Shown here in pieces: positions 1 through 9,495 of a DNA stretch of 64,000 nt. Source of the DNA: a virus; IMG/VR virus record IMGVR_UViG_3300035703_000009, positions 126,001 through 190,000 of that record; one strand, written 5' to 3'. Below the pieces are notes generated by a model. It did no database searches. It was not told the origin of the DNA and saw only the letters and a program-made list of their open reading frames with translations. Positions within the stretch are counted from its first letter, which is position 1; the number at the start of each line of letters is the position of its first letter. Both the position numbers and the translations under genes were made by a program.

Positions 1-1
1 G

Positions 2-3000
2 TCACAGCTCTCTCACCTAGACGAGTTTAAACTATACCATCCAGCTGGAACACGGTCTGACTCTGGTGGAAAATATGACTTGTTCACAGCAACAGTCGGT
101 TATACTCTCATCCCAAATCCTGGTGAGTACTATGCTTTCAATGATTATGACAACGTCACAGGATATGACACCTTTTACTTTAATGCTACTGGTCTAGCTA
201 AAGAGATAGCAAAAGCGATAGAAGGCTGCCTAAATAAGGTTCGTAATCGAGACTTCACCGCTTATGCATATGATGATCACATTTTCATTAAATGTAATGT
301 TCCAGGAAATTTTGATGCGATTCATAAACTTACATTTAGCTCATTTTACTCACAATACTCCTCTATTGAAATCAATGACACGACTGACACTGATATAATC
401 GGTCAAAGCTTTAATTTCGTCGGTGGTTCACGATTTGCAGGCAATCGTCTTGTGCTCAATAAAAAGCACTTAAGTAAGATTAAAGATAACTTTGATGACA
501 TCTTAGTTAGGACCGAAATAGGTTGGTCAAAAATAAAAAAGTACTCAACATATATCGATGAGGTGAACGACGTTAATCAACTTACTGAGGAACTTCGTTC
601 AAAACAAATCGCTGAATACCTCAATCATTTCGTCCTCATCTTAGAAGACGAAGAGGTACCGAGCATTAAGTATACCGAGTTTGTGATGCGTAAGAAATTT
701 AGACCAAGTTTCGGATTCATCTCAATGTTACCGATCAAAGACCTAGACTTTGATTTCTACTCTAGCGAATACTTAAACTTTCCACTGATCGATCTATACC
801 AGCACTACTTTGTGCCAGAAAAAGTTAATCTATTAAACGTAAACGACACATATAAAATAATAGGTGGTGGAACAATAAAGATAAATGATGCTACTACTCT
901 TGCAAATGTGACTGAGTCTATTAATTTAACTACTCTACCTATTTTATCAATAGTCGACCTAAACACAGGATTGGGGTATCAATTTATTGCAGGTCAAAAA
1001 GTAAGAGTAGAGCACGATAACTCTAATTACTTTATTGCAACAGTTAACTCATACCTACTAGGTAATTTAAACGTAACTGTTATTAGCAAAAGCGGAAGCT
1101 CAACTTTTTCAAGTTGGACAATTTTTAGAATTATTGATTCTAGCGTTACATCTTTCACAATAAACAGTCAGTGTTCATACTCTGTAATAGAAGGAAGTGC
1201 ATTTGTAACTTACGATAATCCTAATAGCTTATTTGTGCCTATATTTGATGAAAACTTAGAACTTAAGGATTTTGAAGGATTTTCCATTCTAAAGGATCCA
1301 ACTAAAGTCGTTGCTGCTCAAACAACTGATGAATATCTATTGAAAACCAAATATCTAAATGGACTAACTGAGACTGAATATGATTTCTATAAAGAAAATA
1401 GTAGCAAAGACTTTGCACTTAGATCTAAGATGTTGCCGTATATCACTAAATGGGCGATAAAAAACGGCAAAGATTCTAGAGACAATCCATATCGTTTAAA
1501 CACTGAGATAGTCTTTGGTCGCAATAACTTTGCACCTGATCACACAACATATACTCAAAAGACTAGCGCTTTTACTCACGAATGGTTTTACATTGAGAGT
1601 CAATTCAACTATCTGTATGATAAAGAAACAGTTAAGGCTAATTCTTATTATTTTGAGAAACCATTTGACTTAGGTCTAGCCACATCTGATCCTAATTACT
1701 TTATCGAGTATTTTACTTACACGCCAATAATTGATGCAGCATATTCAGAAAGCGGAAAAGACGAAGAGGTAGGGCCTACTCAACTCAGATATGCGTCAGT
1801 TTACAAAAATCAAGCTGGCAAATACGAGACCTTCTTTAAAGGATTCAAGGTAGAGTTCAATGATGTTACTGACACGAGTGTCATAGGGGAAGATGGAAAG
1901 CCAGTTGCAAATACCTCGACAACTAGGTTTGAAGACTACAAATTTAGCTGCATACTCAAAGTAGTGAAAGAAGACTTTGCTTCGCTTGATACTCCTCCTT
2001 TAAGGTTTAGAGTGGTCGAACATAAAGATTATAAGTTCATAGTCTTGATAATTGAGCTAACTCTAAGCACAATTGACATGATCGATGACTATTGGAAGTC
2101 TCCAAACCAATATAAAGCCATCAATAACAATCAAACAGTGCCGCCGCCGGCTTCATATCCGACCTTATTTTTAGGAGACGTTAGCTCTGAGCCTTTATTC
2201 TTAGGTAAATACCCATTTGAGACAGTTGAGGGAGATTACAGGTTTATGATTAATCAGGTTGATGGACAAGACATTTCTAACCTAACTCACTCGCTACTAT
2301 ATTCAATTAAGAACAAAAAGTTCAATACCGAAATCGATAACTTTTCAACAACTAAACTATCGATGAAATTTAACTATAGCGAATCTAATTCACAGGGAGT
2401 AGACTTTGGAGCTAAGACAATCACTAAGATCTTAAACCCAAACTTTACTAACTATCCTGCGCTGGTTTCTGATGAGGTTGCAGCGCCGACTGACTCTACA
2501 GTATTAATGATGAAGACAAGTAGCGTAAGCTATCTGTTACTTGATACGTTAGACTCATTATCTAACGCTACTCAAGTGAATCCAATAATCGGGTCAACCG
2601 CTAATTCCATCACTTTCGCAAGTAATCTGACGCCAGCTAACCTGGCATTAACTGCCCTAATTCCAGTACCGCCATATACAGTATTTTCAAACACGTTTCC
2701 GTTACCAGGTTTTATTGACGTGATCACAAACAACTACCTATTTGAATTAGCGTTAGGCGGTCAAAAATACTATGAGAAACTATTTGAAAAAATATCTTTT
2801 GCAAGGTTTAAAGGCTACGTAAATTCGTTAGACCCAATAATTGAGTTTGAGACCTATTCTCTTGACTCAAATGGATCACCTATCCTTGACACGAGCGTCG
2901 ACTATTATATCAGTATCCCAGATCAAAGCGAAGTAATAAAGACGACACAAGCCATCGTAAACTCTGACCAGGACAAGCCTACTCAATTCTCATTTAATGA

Positions 3001-3973
3001 GGTTATCGGTTATACTTATGAGCAAGCCACGCTAAACAACCCAGTAAGGCTTAATCGTTATCAAGGAAACTATGAACCGATCACAAGAGATGTCCTATTT
3101 TGTAACTCATCTTTTAACTTTGTGAAGAACGACATTGAGAGCATCAAGCTCGCAAACGTTAGATTCAACACAAAGATCGATGATCTGCTAACCCTAAAGA
3201 ACTTTAATCACATTAAGGTAGCAGATTCCAAGATCTTGATCCTAGAGGCAGATGAAGCATACACTCCAGTATACCCGTTAATCGATGAAGTAGCGATCGG
3301 TCAAGCCGATTACTTCTTGCTTGCTGGTAACTGGGACTGGGGATTCCATAAGAAATACTTAAATAAGACTGAATATTTAGCCGTTGCTGGTTCGCTTAGA
3401 GTCGAAGAGGACGAAAGCTTTATGGGTAAGATTCTTAAAGTGCCTACCTCGGTTGAGTTGGAACAGTTTGCAGTAACTACCCTTGCTGCTAATCAGAACT
3501 TAGCTGATGTTGACTTGTCACAAATCGAAATAGTAGTCAAAGAGACTCCGACTAGCGTAGATGGTTACATCAACCTCTCCAACGTGCTGACCTCTTATTT
3601 TATTAGTCAAGGAATCTTACAGTCATTCAACGCTTTTTTAACCAACTCTAACGAGTACTTAGGAAACTATGACTCCATTGAGAACTACGTTAAAGATTAC
3701 ATCAAGCTAAATCTTTTAAAGCTTTATGAGTTAGAGACTGCAGAGTTTTATTCTAAACCAGACGCAGCCGTTGTGTCTACTCAATCTCTACAGAACATCA
3801 ATACAATTGAATTTGATTTCTTAGATGACGCACAACGCTTTGCTGGAGGATATTCTCTCCTAAAAACTACCAAGATAAATAAATCAGATAGACTAGTAGT
3901 TAACTTTAGCATACCGAAGAGCTTAAGCACTGGGTTGCGAGTAAGTCCAAAGATAAAAATTAAATTCATCTAA
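2..3973 (+). CDS. Large virion structural protein, 5'-truncated by window edge
   Basis: The reading frame is open from base 2, with no stop before the first internal start-like codon (TTG at 80), so the gene starts upstream of the window; at least 1,323 residues are visible. The protein is rich in Asn, Thr, Tyr and Phe with beta-type spacing and no signal peptide or membrane segment. It ends three bases before the next structural gene. Size and position among baseplate genes suggest a baseplate or tail-fibre-attachment component, but I recognise no named family. Confidence 0.8.
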   Translation, partial: SQLSHLDEFKLYHPAGTRSDSGGKYDLFTATVGYTLIPNPGEYYAFNDYDNVTGYDTFYFNATGLAKEIAKAIEGCLNKVRNRDFTAYAYDDHIFIKCNVPGNFDAIHKLTFSSFYSQYSSIEINDTTDTDIIGQSFNFVGGSRFAGNRLVLNKKHLSKIKDNFDDILVRTEIGWSKIKKYSTYIDEVNDVNQLTEELRSKQIAEYLNHFVLILEDEEVPSIKYTEFVMRKKFRPSFGFISMLPIKDLDFDFYSSEYLNFPLIDLYQHYFVPEKVNLLNVNDTYKIIGGGTIKINDATTLANVTESINLTTLPILSIVDLNTGLGYQFIAGQKVRVEHDNSNYFIATVNSYLLGNLNVTVISKSGSSTFSSWTIFRIIDSSVTSFTINSQCSYSVIEGSAFVTYDNPNSLFVPIFDENLELKDFEGFSILKDPTKVVAAQTTDEYLLKTKYLNGLTETEYDFYKENSSKDFALRSKMLPYITKWAIKNGKDSRDNPYRLNTEIVFGRNNFAPDHTTYTQKTSAFTHEWFYIESQFNYLYDKETVKANSYYFEKPFDLGLATSDPNYFIEYFTYTPIIDAAYSESGKDEEVGPTQLRYASVYKNQAGKYETFFKGFKVEFNDVTDTSVIGEDGKPVANTSTTRFEDYKFSCILKVVKEDFASLDTPPLRFRVVEHKDYKFIVLIIELTLSTIDMIDDYWKSPNQYKAINNNQTVPPPASYPTLFLGDVSSEPLFLGKYPFETVEGDYRFMINQVDGQDISNLTHSLLYSIKNKKFNTEIDNFSTTKLSMKFNYSESNSQGVDFGAKTITKILNPNFTNYPALVSDEVAAPTDSTVLMMKTSSVSYLLLDTLDSLSNATQVNPIIGSTANSITFASNLTPANLALTALIPVPPYTVFSNTFPLPGFIDVITNNYLFELALGGQKYYEKLFEKISFARFKGYVNSLDPIIEFETYSLDSNGSPILDTSVDYYISIPDQSEVIKTTQAIVNSDQDKPTQFSFNEVIGYTYEQATLNNPVRLNRYQGNYEPITRDVLFCNSSFNFVKNDIESIKLANVRFNTKIDDLLTLKNFNHIKVADSKILILEADEAYTPVYPLIDEVAIGQADYFLLAGNWDWGFHKKYLNKTEYLAVAGSLRVEEDESFMGKILKVPTSVELEQFAVTTLAANQNLADVDLSQIEIVVKETPTSVDGYINLSNVLTSYFISQGILQSFNAFLTNSNEYLGNYDSIENYVKDYIKLNLLKLYELETAEFYSKPDAAVVSTQSLQNINTIEFDFLDDAQRFAGGYSLLKTTKINKSDRLVVNFSIPKSLSTGLRVSPKIKIKFI

Positions 3974-3975
3974 CG

Positions 3976-6900
3976 ATGCCAATTAGAATAAACCTCAAGG
4001 AACTTTTTCCGGCAGATGCCCAGGAGATCACCATCGACAAAATAAACTTCAACTTCAATAAGCTGTTAGCATTAGGTGTTGGAGAGCCAGGACCGATTGG
4101 TTTTTCTGGTACGCAAGGATCCGCCGGTCCAATCGGAGGAGTCGGTTCCCAAGGCACTCGCGGAAGTACTTGGATCGTGGACGCTGGCTCGCCTACCATA
4201 ACTACTGGACTCCTAGATGGAGACCTTTACCTTGATTCAACTGCGCTTGCTGTTTGGCAATGGGACGCAGCGACTAGCACATGGAACTTTCTTTTTGACA
4301 TATCAGCGATAGTTCAAAACTATCTTAACTCATCTCCATCTCCGTTTGTGAGAGGATTTGGAGACGGCTCACCAAATGACCAGCGATTTATCCTGTTTGG
4401 TAAGCGCGATGGACTATACACTGATGACATTCAACAGAATCCAGCAAGCCTTAACGACGTGCTATTTTTAACTAACTATGATGAGAAGCTCATCACGAAT
4501 CCGCCGGTTTTAATAGGTAGCCCAGACACTGATGAGTTCTATAATGCCCTACTAACAGTCTCAGTCGATCAACGAAATGGAGACCCATTACGTAGATCAC
4601 ACATTGAGCTTGGATCATTATATGGAACTCTATCGCCGGTCATTACGCCAGCTGACGAGAACTTTAAGATGCGTTATGATCGAGTAACTGGCAGTATTCA
4701 TCCTGGCTTAATTTACTATAATCAGCAGACCCTTTCGTTAGACATCAACAGTCTCATTAACCCTGGATCTAGGACATTTAGCTCGGTGTTTGCGTTTCAA
4801 AGCCCTAAATATCTGCCTACCTCTCCTCCTAATCCTTCAATCAATGGCTTCTCAAATGTTTATATAGGATCCAGATATGGACTCGATGAAGTTGCGCCGA
4901 GTGCAACTTCAACTAGTACATTAGCTGATGGTATAGTCATTGCGACAGGAGGAAGCGGCGCAAACATTGGGCTTGCAACTGGCTATTCTATCACAGGAGT
5001 TAGCGGTCAGTCACAATACTTTAACTTTGCTTCGCCACAAGATCACCTTATGCTTGACGCGATCGGGACATCGTCATCAATATTCTTGAACGATTTTACC
5101 TATCAAAACGGAGGAAACTTAGTCCAATTAGGAACCACTCCAGCTAGGCTTCAAGGGCAAGCTGGAATTTTTGTGCTAAGCGGGGCGGCAGTCGTTCCGC
5201 AGACCGCAGCAATGGCTGTTTCCGGCAACAAAGTGATCTCAGTTATCGGAAAAAAAGATGTCACCAACTTACAGACAATTCCTCAGTTTTACTCAACGTA
5301 TGGTGAGACCGTCATTGAAAATGTGAATGCTCCTGCGTTTCACCTATCTAGAAACTATACGACAGCGATTAATCCATTTTCAGTTTTAGATTTTGCAGGA
5401 ATATCAGACATAGCTGTTTCAGGAGACTACATGTATGCTGTAAAATGTCTTTCACTAAACAACACAACTAGTTCTATTGGTCTAGGCAGAGCAACCTTTC
5501 AGACGACTCAATTAAACCAAGAACTAGATCAGTTGCCTGTAGCAACGACTAAGCTTATCGCATCTAGCGTTACTCCACCTCAATATGATTGTTTACATAG
5601 GATCAAGCTTAGAGGTAACTTAGCAGTAGTCACATCGAACGCCTTGCCAGTCACACCATCTGTGGCCAATCTAGGCGGAAGCTTGGTTCCAGGTAACACA
5701 TACGATGGCCGAGTTCTTCTTCTCGACATCACTTCACCAAGTACAGTTATTGAAGTAGGGTCAGTGGTCTCTACTAAACAACAAGCAGGAAGCGGTGCGT
5801 CGACTCGATCTGCATTCATGGACATGGATGTAGTTGATGACTTGGTCTTTACTCTTACTTGGGAGCAGACACCAGCGTCACCGACTACTGCTAACGTTGC
5901 GATAAAGGTGGACGCATTCTCAATCAAAGGTGATGATGTAGAGCCAACCTCGCCGCCTGCAGTTGTGTATAAGGCTAGCACATTTAGTGTAACTAATGGC
6001 ACCATGATTAACGCATCCGCGCTTAATGTGAGTCAGTACACCAGCTTAAGTAAGGTAGGAGCGATCGCAGCTAACAAGAAATACGTTTATGCAGGTTACT
6101 CAATATACAGCACAGGAACAGGAAATTACACGCCAGTCATACGTTTATACGAGATACGTGGAGGAATAGGTACAACTGGACTTATTCCTATACCTGCTAA
6201 CTTGTCCTTTAGTTATTCAGGAACGATCACCCTAGATCCAGGAACTCCAGGCGCACAGATAACTGAGGTCAATAAGATACATCAAGTAGGAGGAAGCCTT
6301 TATGTTCTGACTAACTCTGCATCAAATGGAAGTTATCTTTTCAAAATAGATGTGTCAAATCCAGCAGCTCCATTTCAAGTATGGAGCAAAAATCTAGGAG
6401 GAGCTCCACAATATTACAGTAACTTTGTGATGGTCGGCAAGAACATATATGCGATCAACACAGGAATAATAGATCCAGCAAACACCATTTCTTTATCTAA
6501 CATAACTTCAATAGACATTGATGGAGTATACACAGGAGCGGCTCACATCGAATCGCTAAGATCAGAAGAGCTTACTGTTACTCAAAACTTCTCAGTCGGA
6601 AATAACGCGACTATTCATAATGAGCTAAACGTCGGCGGTCGAGCTGAAATCGTTGGTGAGTTAGGAGTAGGGGCTAGGCTTAGACTCGCAGGTGGTGCTT
6701 ACTTTACTGGAGCGCCTTCTACTAATCAGGGAGGAGCAAACTTAAATTTACTACAAAGTATCCCTACTTTTTACATCAACGGAGACCAACCTATCGTAAA
6801 TATTAAAGATACGTCTGGCGCTTCTCCTAGACTCATATTGTCAAGTACATCAACTGATTTCTTAAGCGTAGGTCATTCTAGTTTGGATAATGCAGTGACA

Positions 6901-7647
6901 CTGGACCTTGACTCATCATCTGACCTAGAGATCAATACTGCATCGAATAAGCAAGTTAGAATCAAATCTGTTGGAAACTCAAATTTAATATTAGAGACTG
7001 GAGGTGGAACTACTAATAATAACATTAGAATCTATGATGGAAACTCTTCAGTTGCGACTAACGAAGCTCTTCGAATAGTGACTTTTCCAGCTTCTACTTA
7101 TGTTGAGATAGGTGCAAAAAACAATAGAACACTATACACGACGACTAGCGGAGCAGATAATATAATTCAGGCAACATCAGCAAATGTCAATATTAATGCA
7201 GATAAATTAGTCGTAAATACTAGTCAAAACTATTCGGTTCTTACTAGCCCATTAACTGTATCTGCGAACTCAGACATAATTATGAGTGGATTGTCCACGC
7301 TTAGCGTCTCTGGAGGAACTGCAACTATGCTTTGGAATAGAGTAGGTAACGTAGTTACAGTTAGCGGTGAATTAGATTCAAATATTTGGAGCGAATCGTC
7401 TGGCAATTGGGAGTATACGTTATCTGTTCCAGTAAGAACTACAAATCCAATTCTATATTGTTCTGGAACAGCTAGCATTCTGGGAAATTCACCGACTCTC
7501 GGTACTCCAATTTATTCTTCAGGAATAGCCACAGCTAATGGAGTAAGTGTCAATTCCATATTACTCAGAGTTAAATTAATTCAATTTTTATATCCTGTTA
7601 CTGGAATAGATCGAGCAACCTTTTCTTTTATGTATAGGCTCGCTTAA
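3976..7647 (+). CDS. Tail fibre/baseplate-like protein with collagen-like stretch and propeller-like repeats
   Basis: 1,223 residues. An N-terminal anchor (about 1-35) is followed by a short Gly-x-y collagen-like stretch (about 36-60, starting GEPGPIGFSG), common in phage fibres. The middle (about 390-880) has repeated blades of the type YMYAVK, KYVYAGY and SLYVLTN followed by DISSP/DVSNPAAP phrases, like LVIVD-type beta-propellers. The C-terminal third is beta-rich, resembling a fibre shaft and tip. It starts three bases after the preceding gene, so both are probably cotranscribed. A receptor-binding or baseplate-attached fibre role is inferred. Confidence 0.75.
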   Translation: MPIRINLKELFPADAQEITIDKINFNFNKLLALGVGEPGPIGFSGTQGSAGPIGGVGSQGTRGSTWIVDAGSPTITTGLLDGDLYLDSTALAVWQWDAATSTWNFLFDISAIVQNYLNSSPSPFVRGFGDGSPNDQRFILFGKRDGLYTDDIQQNPASLNDVLFLTNYDEKLITNPPVLIGSPDTDEFYNALLTVSVDQRNGDPLRRSHIELGSLYGTLSPVITPADENFKMRYDRVTGSIHPGLIYYNQQTLSLDINSLINPGSRTFSSVFAFQSPKYLPTSPPNPSINGFSNVYIGSRYGLDEVAPSATSTSTLADGIVIATGGSGANIGLATGYSITGVSGQSQYFNFASPQDHLMLDAIGTSSSIFLNDFTYQNGGNLVQLGTTPARLQGQAGIFVLSGAAVVPQTAAMAVSGNKVISVIGKKDVTNLQTIPQFYSTYGETVIENVNAPAFHLSRNYTTAINPFSVLDFAGISDIAVSGDYMYAVKCLSLNNTTSSIGLGRATFQTTQLNQELDQLPVATTKLIASSVTPPQYDCLHRIKLRGNLAVVTSNALPVTPSVANLGGSLVPGNTYDGRVLLLDITSPSTVIEVGSVVSTKQQAGSGASTRSAFMDMDVVDDLVFTLTWEQTPASPTTANVAIKVDAFSIKGDDVEPTSPPAVVYKASTFSVTNGTMINASALNVSQYTSLSKVGAIAANKKYVYAGYSIYSTGTGNYTPVIRLYEIRGGIGTTGLIPIPANLSFSYSGTITLDPGTPGAQITEVNKIHQVGGSLYVLTNSASNGSYLFKIDVSNPAAPFQVWSKNLGGAPQYYSNFVMVGKNIYAINTGIIDPANTISLSNITSIDIDGVYTGAAHIESLRSEELTVTQNFSVGNNATIHNELNVGGRAEIVGELGVGARLRLAGGAYFTGAPSTNQGGANLNLLQSIPTFYINGDQPIVNIKDTSGASPRLILSSTSTDFLSVGHSSLDNAVTLDLDSSSDLEINTASNKQVRIKSVGNSNLILETGGGTTNNNIRIYDGNSSVATNEALRIVTFPASTYVEIGAKNNRTLYTTTSGADNIIQATSANVNINADKLVVNTSQNYSVLTSPLTVSANSDIIMSGLSTLSVSGGTATMLWNRVGNVVTVSGELDSNIWSESSGNWEYTLSVPVRTTNPILYCSGTASILGNSPTLGTPIYSSGIATANGVSVNSILLRVKLIQFLYPVTGIDRATFSFMYRLA

Positions 7648-8609
7648 TTTATCTTCTTAACTAGCTTACGCCAAAGCACCTCGCCTTGAGCTCTAAGATA
7701 AGGTTCGAAAAACTGCAGCACTTCGAGCAAGCCAGCGCTCTTCTTAAGGTTTAGGATCTTTGGGTCCACTACAATGCTACGCTTGCGTGATACTTTCTTA
7801 TATAGATCGACGAAGAACTCGCCGAAGTTATTGGTGATGTATTCTGAGAATTTATGGTTTGCTAACTCAGCTGAAATAACGTCAAAGTACTCGTCAGCTG
7901 TAAACTCTCGACCCATAGTCGCGTTGCGATATGCGTCAGTTTGATATAGCTCTTCCTTACTATCGTAACTTGGTGCCTCGCCCAACTGTGCCATTATCTC
8001 AGAATCTGAAAGAGTATAGATGAGGCGTAAGAAGTTTTTCATTCCGCTTGAGTCTCTAAGAAAATCATACTTTTCTACCTCGCTGTGTAATAAGGCTCCT
8101 CGATAACCTTTCATGAAGTTTGGGTCCTTGTAATCATTGTATGCATGGGTCAACTCGTGATTCATCACCTCTCTGATGTTTGCGATCGCGAGATCTCGAT
8201 CAGCATTTAATCCCTCGTAAGGTAGAATGATTTTACACTGGATTATAATGTTTAGCTTACCTCGACCGGTCTTACGCAATCGATACTTATCATAGTTGCT
8301 AAGGTACCACCCGCTGCGATTCTGGTATGCCGAGGACTTAAGTGCAACGACTCTAAATTGAACAATTATCTCGGAGATCGGGAAGTCCCTAGCAGCCTCC
8401 TGTGATACCTGAGTGTGGGCATCGTCGATCACTATGTCTTCACTGTAATTGGTAAAACGTTTCTTAAACTTAAAGCTCAAATACTTGTCCAGGCTTTCAT
8501 GTATCTTGGCTTGGGCAAGTTGTGAGTACTCGCCAACGGTCTCAGAAAAACCTCGGGCTTCTGCCACAAACTGTGTAAATGTGCTCGCTCTGTTATTGGA
8601 CCCAATCAT
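7644..8609 (-). CDS. Putative zincin-like metalloprotein with T4-IP-like N-terminus
   Basis: 321 residues. Residues 151-155 read HELTH within VMNHELTHAYNDY, a match to the HExxH zinc-binding/catalytic motif of zincin peptidases; I cannot place the third ligand. Residues 10-18 (TFTQFVAEA) closely resemble the capsid-targeting sequence of T4 internal proteins (published form MKTYQEFIAEA), so the protein may be packaged in the head and trimmed by the prohead protease. It overlaps the upstream minus-strand gene by 17 bases and converges on the fibre-like gene with a 4-base overlap. Protease activity is inferred from the motif alone. Confidence 0.6.
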   Translation of the reverse strand: MIGSNNRASTFTQFVAEARGFSETVGEYSQLAQAKIHESLDKYLSFKFKKRFTNYSEDIVIDDAHTQVSQEAARDFPISEIIVQFRVVALKSSAYQNRSGWYLSNYDKYRLRKTGRGKLNIIIQCKIILPYEGLNADRDLAIANIREVMNHELTHAYNDYKDPNFMKGYRGALLHSEVEKYDFLRDSSGMKNFLRLIYTLSDSEIMAQLGEAPSYDSKEELYQTDAYRNATMGREFTADEYFDVISAELANHKFSEYITNNFGEFFVDLYKKVSRKRSIVVDPKILNLKKSAGLLEVLQFFEPYLRAQGEVLWRKLVKKIN

Positions 8610-9396
8610 TTAAGGTAAACGGCATTATTTTTTCAACGGCAAGCAGGTCATGCAGGTCTTGGGTGATGCTGAGCTCAAAGTCAACGTTCTTAGCGATGCC
8701 CCTATTTAATAAAACGGTGTCCTTTACTGCTTTCGCCACCTTACGTTCGTCTTGATTGTCTTCAATGATGGCAAAGATGACGTTGGTCTTGCCTATCATT
8801 GAATTGAGCTTAGGATCATTGAGTCGTTCAATTTCCTCCTTCATAACGTTCTCACGTAATTCTGGAACTTCCAAGGTCTTTATCTTGGAGAACGAATAAC
8901 CAAAGTCTCGACGAGAGTCGAAAGCCAGCTTCCATATCCTGTATGTGGTGCTACCTGAGTGATTTGTCACAACAAAGACCTCCTTCTCGGAATGAATCTT
9001 CTTGTTCATGTAGAAGACCCTCACTTTTTCGAGTATGTCGACATGCAGATCAGTGTACTCGATCAACAAGTTTAAGAAGAGAAAGTTCGCGTTCCTAAAG
9101 ATTTCGGCCACCTCGATGGGCTGTTGATAGATCTTTGCCAGCTCATCCCTAATAAGATTGAGTCGAGGCTCATTAAAAATTGACTTTAGCTTTGAGGTGA
9201 AGAGTTTACCGGTGCATGCTAAGTTATTGAGGTTTAAGCTATGGAACAGGACCTCATAAAAACGATCAATATTGCCTTCCTTGATCTCATTACGATATTT
9301 TATGCTTGCGCCTAACAGCACATAGGTAAAATACTCAGCGTCTAAGTAATTTCCTTTGGTGATCCAAAGCGGATCTAAAACGTATTGGGTCTTCAC
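8593..9396 (-). CDS. Conserved-looking hypothetical protein, first gene of a two-gene minus-strand unit
   Basis: 267 residues starting with GTG at 9396; no ATG lies near the N-terminus. A mixed alpha/beta soluble protein with no signal peptide, membrane segment or motif I recognise. The C-terminal half has charged helices and an IIEDNQDERKVAKAVKD stretch. An ATAAATAA promoter-like box lies about 20 bases upstream, and the gene overlaps the HExxH gene by 17 bases, so translation is probably coupled. Confidence 0.65.
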   Translation of the reverse strand: MKTQYVLDPLWITKGNYLDAEYFTYVLLGASIKYRNEIKEGNIDRFYEVLFHSLNLNNLACTGKLFTSKLKSIFNEPRLNLIRDELAKIYQQPIEVAEIFRNANFLFLNLLIEYTDLHVDILEKVRVFYMNKKIHSEKEVFVVTNHSGSTTYRIWKLAFDSRRDFGYSFSKIKTLEVPELRENVMKEEIERLNDPKLNSMIGKTNVIFAIIEDNQDERKVAKAVKDTVLLNRGIAKNVDFELSITQDLHDLLAVEKIMPFTLNDWVQ

Positions 9397-9413
9397 TGGG
9401 TAAGTCTCTCTTT

Positions 9414-9430
9414 CTTATTATTTATTTTAC
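9414..9430 (-). promoter_or_regulatory. Late-promoter-like box for the 9396/8609 unit
   Basis: Read on the minus strand it is AAATAAATAATAAG, about 20 bases before the GTG start. It is back to back with a plus-strand box at 9464, forming a compact divergent promoter region. Confidence 0.5.
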
Positions 9431-9463
9431 TATGGTGACAATCTCAGTTTAGGCTCAACTTTC

Positions 9464-9480
9464 AAATAAATAAAATAAAC
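9464..9480 (+). promoter_or_regulatory. Late-promoter-like box for the 9496 gene
   Basis: AAATAAATAAAATAAAC, ending 16 bases before the ATG at 9496. Confidence 0.5.
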
Positions 9481-9495
9481 CGACAATACTGTCTA

